Positions 6,451 through 10,443 of a DNA stretch of 10,443 nt are shown one piece after another; within the stretch, counting starts at the first letter, position 1; the number at the start of each line of letters is the position of its first letter. Both the position numbers and the translations under genes were made by a program. The notes beneath the pieces are model-generated. The model ran no database searches, was not told where the DNA came from, and saw only the letters and a program-made list of their open reading frames with translations. The DNA is taken from NCBI GenBank assembly GCA_025355705.1, contig JANXZD010000386.1:1-10443 (forward strand), written 5' to 3'. Origin of the DNA: Bacteroidota bacterium (lineage in GTDB: Bacteria > Bacteroidota > Ignavibacteria > UBA10030 > UBA8401).

Positions 6451-7407
6451 ATGAAGGAAAAAATTTTGGGAATTCATCACATTACAGCGATGGCAAGCGA
6501 TGCACAGCGTAATGTAGATTTTTATGTGTCAATTCTCGGGTTGCGATTTGTAAAAAAATCAATAAACCAGGATGCCCCCGATGTGTATCATTTATATTAT
6601 GGTGATGAGGTTGGCAGTCCTGGAACGGCAATGACTTTTTTCCCGTTTGGACGTGCTTCGCGTGGCACGAGAGGAAACGGAGAAATATCACGCGTTGGAT
6701 TTGCGGTCCCAATAACATCGATCAATTTTTGGATCAATCATCTTTCAAAGAATGGAATTTCATTTTCCGGTTCTGAAAGGAAATTTGAAAATAACATCAT
6801 TACATTTCCCGATCCGGATGGAATGATGATAGAACTCGTGTTTAGTGACAAACAGATATTAAAATTTCCATGGAAACAAGGTCCAATTCCTGTTGAACAC
6901 GCCATCCGTAATTTTTTTGGTGTTACGATGAACCTGGCTTCGATTGAAGCCTCGGCTGCAGTTCTCAATGATGTTCTTGGATTTCATTCTGTTTCACAAA
7001 ATGGCAATATGTATCGGTTTTTTGTCGGAGAAGGAAGTGACGAGGTAGCAATAGATATTATCGTAAATCCAAATATTCCATTTGCCCGACAATCAGCTGG
7101 CTCCGTTCATCATATTGCGTGGAGAGTAAAAGATTTTGCAGCACATGAAAAGTGGCAGCATCATGTAGCACAGAGCGGACTTTCTCCAACAGAGGTCATT
7201 GATCGTTTCTATTTTCATTCGATCTATTTTCGTGAACCAGGTGGAATATTATATGAAATTGCGTCTGATAATCCCGGATTTACTGTTGATGAAACGTTGG
7301 AAGAACTTGGAACACACTTAATGCTACCTCCGTGGTACGAAATCCATCGAGAGAAGATTGAGCGTGCATTGCCGCCGATTTCAATTCCGGCAAATAATAT
7401 AAAATGA
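6451..7407 (+). CDS. VOC-family ring-cleaving dioxygenase (MhqO/MhqE-like, PcpA-like ligands)
   Basis: Two-module vicinal-oxygen-chelate protein of 318 residues, expected to open hydroquinone or catechol-type rings using a divalent metal in the cytoplasm. The first module starts GIHHITAMASDAQRNVDFY and the second begins near residue 149 (EHAIRNFFGVTMN). Predicted metal ligands are His10 (GIHHIT), His221 (VHHIAWRV) and Glu269 (GGILYEIASD). Their spacing closely matches the His-His-Glu triad of the hydroquinone dioxygenase PcpA. Length and motifs match the family annotated as ring-cleaving dioxygenase, including Bacillus MhqO and MhqE, which protect against methylhydroquinone. GAAGGG at 6441-6446 is the RBS. 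It overlaps the following esterase gene by 4 bp, as coupled genes do. The substrate is inferred from family and context. Confidence 0.92.
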   Translation: MKEKILGIHHITAMASDAQRNVDFYVSILGLRFVKKSINQDAPDVYHLYYGDEVGSPGTAMTFFPFGRASRGTRGNGEISRVGFAVPITSINFWINHLSKNGISFSGSERKFENNIITFPDPDGMMIELVFSDKQILKFPWKQGPIPVEHAIRNFFGVTMNLASIEASAAVLNDVLGFHSVSQNGNMYRFFVGEGSDEVAIDIIVNPNIPFARQSAGSVHHIAWRVKDFAAHEKWQHHVAQSGLSPTEVIDRFYFHSIYFREPGGILYEIASDNPGFTVDETLEELGTHLMLPPWYEIHREKIERALPPISIPANNIK

Positions 7408-8075
7408 TCAAAGAATTACATATCGCTTCAAAGGGAGTGGCTCCGCATCATTCTTCAAAGATATTGATTGAAGGAACCGAGCTTGATAAAGCTAAAGCTG
7501 TGATGATCATGATTCACGGCCGGGGTGCAACTGCAGAAAGTATTTTGGATATTTCACAATATTTCACTGTTGATGATGTTTCGTATATTGCTCCTCAAGC
7601 AAACGGAGGAGCATGGTATCCGTTTAGCTTTTTGATGCCAACAGAACAAAATGAACCCGGAATTACATCGGGATTGCAAAGAATTTTTGAGATTGTCGAT
7701 CATGTGATTACTTCTGGAATTTCCGAACAAAAGATAATGCTTTTGGGATTTTCTCAAGGCGCGTGTCTTTCATTAGAATGGACAGCGCGTAGTAATAAAA
7801 ATATTGGAGCGGTTTTTGGTCTTAGTGGAGGTTTAATTGGACCCAATGGAACGAGACGAAATTATTCAGGTACTTTGCAGAATACTTCAGTGTTTCTAGG
7901 GTGTAGCGACATGGATTTTCATATTCCAAAAGAACGAGTTATTGAAAGTGCGGAAGTTTTCAAACAATTAAACGCAACCGTAACACTTAATTTGTATCCA
8001 AACATGGGGCATACGGTGAATGACGATGAAATTGATCATATCAATTCAGTAATGAAAAATGTGATAAAAAAATAA
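7404..8075 (+). CDS. alpha/beta-hydrolase, phospholipase/carboxylesterase family (MhqD-like)
   Basis: Cytoplasmic serine esterase of 223 residues in the phospholipase/carboxylesterase family. The oxyanion-hole segment is MIHGRGATAES (36-46). The nucleophile elbow is GFSQG (Ser117). The acid is Asp171 in MDFHIP and the base is His203 in NMGHTV, so the triad is complete. Its position directly after a VOC dioxygenase repeats the mhqE-mhqD arrangement of Bacillus, where the pair belongs to the MhqR regulon. It could hydrolyse an ester or lactone made during ring cleavage, which is inference. The start overlaps the dioxygenase stop by 4 bp (ATGA) with no clear Shine-Dalgarno, and its own stop shares one base with the next ATG (TAATG). 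No signal peptide is present. Confidence 0.92.
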   Translation: MIKELHIASKGVAPHHSSKILIEGTELDKAKAVMIMIHGRGATAESILDISQYFTVDDVSYIAPQANGGAWYPFSFLMPTEQNEPGITSGLQRIFEIVDHVITSGISEQKIMLLGFSQGACLSLEWTARSNKNIGAVFGLSGGLIGPNGTRRNYSGTLQNTSVFLGCSDMDFHIPKERVIESAEVFKQLNATVTLNLYPNMGHTVNDDEIDHINSVMKNVIKK

Positions 8076-8791
8076 TGTATTCCTTTTATCGACATAATGA
8101 ATTAACAACGAACACTGAATTATGGGGAGAGTCGGTTGAGATATTTTTCGGTTCAGAAAATGAAAAATATTTAGGATTTGGAAACCTTGTTCAGTTAACA
8201 CGGACATCGTTAAAAAATGTTGCTGATCGTGCTCCAATGCAGCTTCATAAAAACATTGAAATCGTTGATATTATGATCAGCGGCTCGGTAGAATTTCACG
8301 ATAGCTTTGGACAAACAGCATCGTTTCCTGCAAACACTGTTCAGGTGTTATCTGCTGGTACCGGGATTTATCAGCGGGAATCAAATGTTGGGAATGGAAT
8401 TACAGAAATGATTCACCTTGGATTTATGCCGAATGAACTCAATCAGCCGGTGATAAAGACAAAAGCATTATTTAATCTGAAAGAAAATAAGAATGCATTT
8501 GTTGAATTAGTTTCACCTGCAAATGCTTCATCGCTAACGATTCGCCAACAAGCCGCCGTGCTGTTAGGAGAATTTGATGCAGATCAGCATATTGGTTACA
8601 GTTTGAACAATAAATCGGTAGGATTATTCGTCTACGTGGTGAATGGAAGTATGAATGTACAAAACAATATACTTTCTGCCGGTGAAGCTGTTGGAATAAT
8701 GGATGAAGAACAAACGATATTTCATACTTCAGAACCATCTATTTTATTATTGATAGAAGTTGAATTAATTGAACAATTGGAGAATTCATGA
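8075..8791 (+). CDS. pirin-like bicupin protein with altered metal site
   Basis: Pirin-family bicupin of 238 residues; some relatives (such as E. coli YhhW) have quercetin 2,3-dioxygenase activity and use a metal held by three His and one Glu. The N-terminal cupin is recognisable: GFGNLVQL, LHKNIEIVDIMISGSVEFHDSFGQ (57-80) and LSAGTGIYQRESN (92-104). Compared with the usual HPHKNMEI and GTGIxHSE, the first ligand His is Gln56 and the third is Gln100; only His58 and Glu102 remain of the four. Metal binding and oxygenase activity may therefore be lost or altered. The C-terminal cupin (about 143-235) is present. It sits between the esterase (1-bp overlap) and the isomerase-like gene (4-bp overlap), so it is embedded in the operon. 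Family assignment is secure; enzymatic function is not. Confidence 0.85.
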   Translation: MYSFYRHNELTTNTELWGESVEIFFGSENEKYLGFGNLVQLTRTSLKNVADRAPMQLHKNIEIVDIMISGSVEFHDSFGQTASFPANTVQVLSAGTGIYQRESNVGNGITEMIHLGFMPNELNQPVIKTKALFNLKENKNAFVELVSPANASSLTIRQQAAVLLGEFDADQHIGYSLNNKSVGLFVYVVNGSMNVQNNILSAGEAVGIMDEEQTIFHTSEPSILLLIEVELIEQLENS

Positions 8792-9084
8792 AAACATTTA
8801 TGGTTGAAGTACGACTGCCCTTCGATCCGCCGCAGGAGTTTTTTACACTCATTCCATCGCAGCGTGCAATGGTTGTAGAACTATTGATGAAACGAAAATT
8901 CTTGAGTTATACGCTTGCATCCGATCGCTCTAAAGTCTGGATTGTGATGGTTGGAGAGACAGAACTTGATGCGCGCAAATTGCTTGAAAAGCAGCCGATG
9001 GATAAATATTTCAGTTATATATTTACGGAATTGATGTTTCACGATATGGCAGGGACAATGTTCCCAGCAGTTTCTTTGAACTGA
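8788..9084 (+). CDS. muconolactone-isomerase-like small protein
   Basis: Protein of 98 residues with a ferredoxin-like alpha/beta pattern resembling the muconolactone delta-isomerase family: start MKTFMVEVRLPFDPPQEF, a middle strand pair SYTLASDRSKVWIVMVGETE, then a helix (LDARKLLEKQ), PMDKYFSYIFTEL and a final MFHD. Length equals that of classical isomerases (about 90-96 residues). True members isomerise muconolactone in the catechol branch of beta-ketoadipate degradation, but this subgroup is often annotated only by similarity and may act on another lactone or have another role. It overlaps the pirin gene by 4 bp (ATGA) and has GGAG at 8779-8782. Presence beside two ring-cleavage enzymes supports a role in aromatic breakdown; no other genes of the beta-ketoadipate pathway are visible. 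It is cytoplasmic by sequence. Confidence 0.75.
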   Translation: MKTFMVEVRLPFDPPQEFFTLIPSQRAMVVELLMKRKFLSYTLASDRSKVWIVMVGETELDARKLLEKQPMDKYFSYIFTELMFHDMAGTMFPAVSLN

Positions 9085-9089
9085 TACAA

Positions 9090-9962
9090 ATGAACAGGAA
9101 AGAGTTTCTGTCCATCGCAGTTGCTGTCCCTTTGATAGGAAATGTAATGAATCTACATGCATTAAAAAATCTCACTGACAGTGCCGGTAAAACTGAAAGA
9201 ATGCCGTTATTATTCGTCGGTCATGGCAATCCGATGAATGCAATTGAAGACAATAAATTCAGTAATACATGGAAAGAATTTGGAAAGATACTCCCGAAGC
9301 CGACAGCAATTCTTTCCGTTTCAGCACATTGGCTTACCCGCGGGACAAAAGTTACCGCAATGAAAAAACCAAAAACAATACATGATTTCGGTGGATTTCC
9401 TGAAAAATTATTTGCACAGCAATATCCTGCGCCTGGAGCGCCCGAACTTGCAAAAGAGACTCAGGTGCTTGTTGCTAAACCGCATATAATGCTTGACGAC
9501 GCGTGGGGATTCGATCACGGAACCTGGAGTGTGCTGATCCAAATGTTTCCGAAAGCAGATATTCCAGTGTTTCAACTTAGCATCGATTATAATCAATCAA
9601 TGCAATATCATTTTGAAATTGCTCAGCAATTACAAATCCTAAGAGAAAAAGGTGTTCTGATTATCGGGAGTGGTAATATCGTGCATAATTTGCAAGCGAT
9701 AAACTTCAACAGTAATAAACCATACGATTGGGCATTGGAATTTGATTCCATGGTATCACAATGGATTGAATCGGGAAATTATCAAGCCATACTTGATTTT
9801 CAAAAACTGGGATCTCTTGCCAAGATTGCACATCCAACGTATGATCATTTATTACCGCTAATGTATGTCCTTGGATTTCAACATAAGAAAGATAATCCAA
9901 AGTTCTTCAATAGTGATTTTGATATGAGTTCTGTATCAATGAGATCAATTATTTATCAATAG
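9090..9962 (+). CDS. ygiD: LigB-superfamily extradiol dioxygenase (4,5-DOPA dioxygenase, YgiD-like) with N-terminal signal-like segment
   Basis: Extradiol ring-cleavage dioxygenase of 290 residues, of the DODA/YgiD type that opens catechols such as L-DOPA using a bound metal. Family blocks are clear: MPLLFVGHGNPMNAIEDN (His45), SVSAHW (His80), HDFGGFPEKL, WGFDHGTWSVL (His143), GSGNIVHNL (His199) and AHPTYDHLLPLMYVLG (His248, His253). His45, His80 and His253 are the likely metal ligands and His199 the likely catalytic His, by analogy with E. coli YgiD. Residues 1-25 (NRKEFLSIAVAVPLIGNVM) form a basic-plus-hydrophobic leader absent from E. coli YgiD and resembling an imperfect Tat signal (RK in place of RR). 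The protein may thus be exported. The gap from the previous gene is 5 bp and no good Shine-Dalgarno is seen; Met38 (ATG 9201) is a less likely alternative start. It is the last gene before the terminator. Confidence 0.9.
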   Translation: MNRKEFLSIAVAVPLIGNVMNLHALKNLTDSAGKTERMPLLFVGHGNPMNAIEDNKFSNTWKEFGKILPKPTAILSVSAHWLTRGTKVTAMKKPKTIHDFGGFPEKLFAQQYPAPGAPELAKETQVLVAKPHIMLDDAWGFDHGTWSVLIQMFPKADIPVFQLSIDYNQSMQYHFEIAQQLQILREKGVLIIGSGNIVHNLQAINFNSNKPYDWALEFDSMVSQWIESGNYQAILDFQKLGSLAKIAHPTYDHLLPLMYVLGFQHKKDNPKFFNSDFDMSSVSMRSIIYQ

Positions 9963-9982
9963 TTGAGTTATGATATGCTATT

Positions 9983-10008
9983 AAAAAGCCCGCTTATGCG
10001 GGTTTTTT
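9983..10008 (+). terminator. strong rho-independent terminator of the aromatic/quinone operon
   Basis: CCCGC (9989-9993) and GCGGG (9998-10002) form a stem closed by a TTAT loop. It is extended by a G-T wobble and AAAAA (9983-9987) facing the T run TTTTTT (10003-10008). The A and T tracts make it usable from both strands. It lies 20 bp after the last dioxygenase stop. Confidence 0.9.
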
Positions 10009-10222
10009 AATTTAAATAAGTTCCACAAGAATTTCCGCATCCACGATTGAAACAATGAAATCTACTTCGATGGTGAGAGGAATGGATTTTAATGGTAGAC
10101 AAATACATCTGATTGATTAATTAAAAGAAATACAAAGAAAAAAGTATACATTTCTGCTGTGTCTATCCTTTTCAACTTTCTTTTAAAGATATTTCCGAAC
10201 CAGAGGATATGCTTTGTGATGG
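10009..10222. other. AT-rich stretch without a convincing gene
   Basis: No frame with a good start and RBS covers this stretch. The only + strand ATG frame of note is 21 codons (10058-10123), too short to support. On the - strand an open frame of 72 codons (10307 down to 10089) begins with TTG inside the adjoining inverted repeat. Its composition (runs of Lys, Phe, Ile) is what AT-rich non-coding DNA would give, so it is not called as a gene. No repeat, tRNA or promoter was recognised. Confidence 0.6.
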
Positions 10223-10443
10223 ATAATTTTAACTTCTCGATCGCGAATGCATGAAAAAAACTTTTATTGTTTTGATAATAAACGGTCGATATAATTTTCT
10301 TAAACAAAAAATAGAGCTATTGACGGAGACTGGAATGGTTAAGAGCCAATTCTATTTTTTGTTTAAGAAAATTATATCGACCGTTTATTATCAAAACAAT
10401 AAAAGTTTTTTTCATGCATTCGCGATCGAGAAGTTAAAATTAT
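10223..10443. repeat. perfect long inverted repeat: 93-nt arms around a 35-nt centre, open at the window edge
   Basis: The left arm 10223-10315 and the right arm 10351-10443 are exact reverse complements over all 93 positions. The window stops while still inside the right arm, so the true arms may be longer. The centre 10316-10350 is not symmetric. The arms do not look like insertion-sequence ends and no transposase is nearby. A perfect fold-back with a short centre at a sequence end is a common assembly or amplification artefact, but a genuine palindrome or two head-to-head gene copies are possible. Confidence 0.95.
10335..10443 (+). CDS. possible start of a gene running off the window, within the inverted repeat
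   Basis: An ATG at 10335 in the centre of the inverted repeat is preceded by ACGGAG (10323-10328) at 6 nt spacing. It opens a frame that stays open to the window edge (36 codons, beginning MVKSQFYFLFKKIISTVYYQ). The product is rich in Phe, Tyr and Lys and no family is recognised. The same codons are also open on the - strand in the left arm, continuing past it to a stop at 10089-10091. If the repeat is an artefact, one true gene of about 80 codons could combine the start here with that continuation. A chance open frame in AT-rich DNA is equally plausible. Confidence 0.25.
   Translation, partial: MVKSQFYFLFKKIISTVYYQNNKSFFHAFAIEKLKL

Noticed and set aside
10058..10123. 21-codon + strand frame starting MKSTSMVRGMDF
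   Set aside because: No clear RBS, very short, no recognised family; could be chance or a gene remnant.
10223..10443. Inverted repeat as a mobile element, CRISPR or terminator
   Set aside because: No transposase, no repeated spacing units and no GC-rich stem with a T tract; the arms are simply one long exact palindrome with a short centre.

Overview
The window looks like chromosomal DNA of a moderately AT-rich bacterium of the Bacteroidota/Chlorobiota (FCB) neighbourhood, perhaps an Ignavibacteria-like lineage. This placement is inference. It rests on the HIT protein with its MERLFSPWRSKYI start, a secreted carboxypeptidase Q-like M28 peptidase, clear Shine-Dalgarno sites (less usual in true Bacteroidia) and a near-consensus sigma70 promoter. 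All confident genes are on the + strand.

Left part (1-4105). A 5'-truncated RecD2 helicase ends at 1877. A roughly 300-bp gap follows, holding a probable 30-residue membrane micro-protein (1961-2053). A two-gene unit then encodes a HIT nucleotide hydrolase/transferase and a secreted M28 peptidase that overlap by 4 bp, closed by a hairpin terminator at 4070-4105.

Central part (4127-10008). This is the most coherent block: a TTGACA-17-TATATT promoter whose spacer and -10 box contain a perfect 18-bp palindrome, followed by a MarR regulator and eight tightly packed genes ending at a strong terminator. In order they encode an exported YceI, a leaderless YceI, an NAD(P)H:FMN/quinone reductase, a VOC ring-cleaving dioxygenase, an alpha/beta-hydrolase esterase, a pirin-like bicupin, a muconolactone-isomerase-like protein and a LigB/DODA-type extradiol dioxygenase. 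The MarR + flavin reductase + VOC dioxygenase + esterase core resembles the Bacillus MhqR (methylhydroquinone resistance) regulon. The likely theme is sensing, reduction and ring cleavage of quinones, catechols or other aromatic electrophiles. The YceI pair, pirin, isomerase-like and LigB genes make it a larger assembly than the Bacillus clusters. The joint function is inferred.

Right end (10009-10443). No convincing complete gene. It contains a perfect inverted repeat with 93-nt arms (10223-10315 and 10351-10443) around a 35-nt centre, with the right arm cut by the window edge. It may be an assembly or amplification fold-back at a contig end, or a real long palindrome. The centre carries a Shine-Dalgarno and ATG that read into the right arm.
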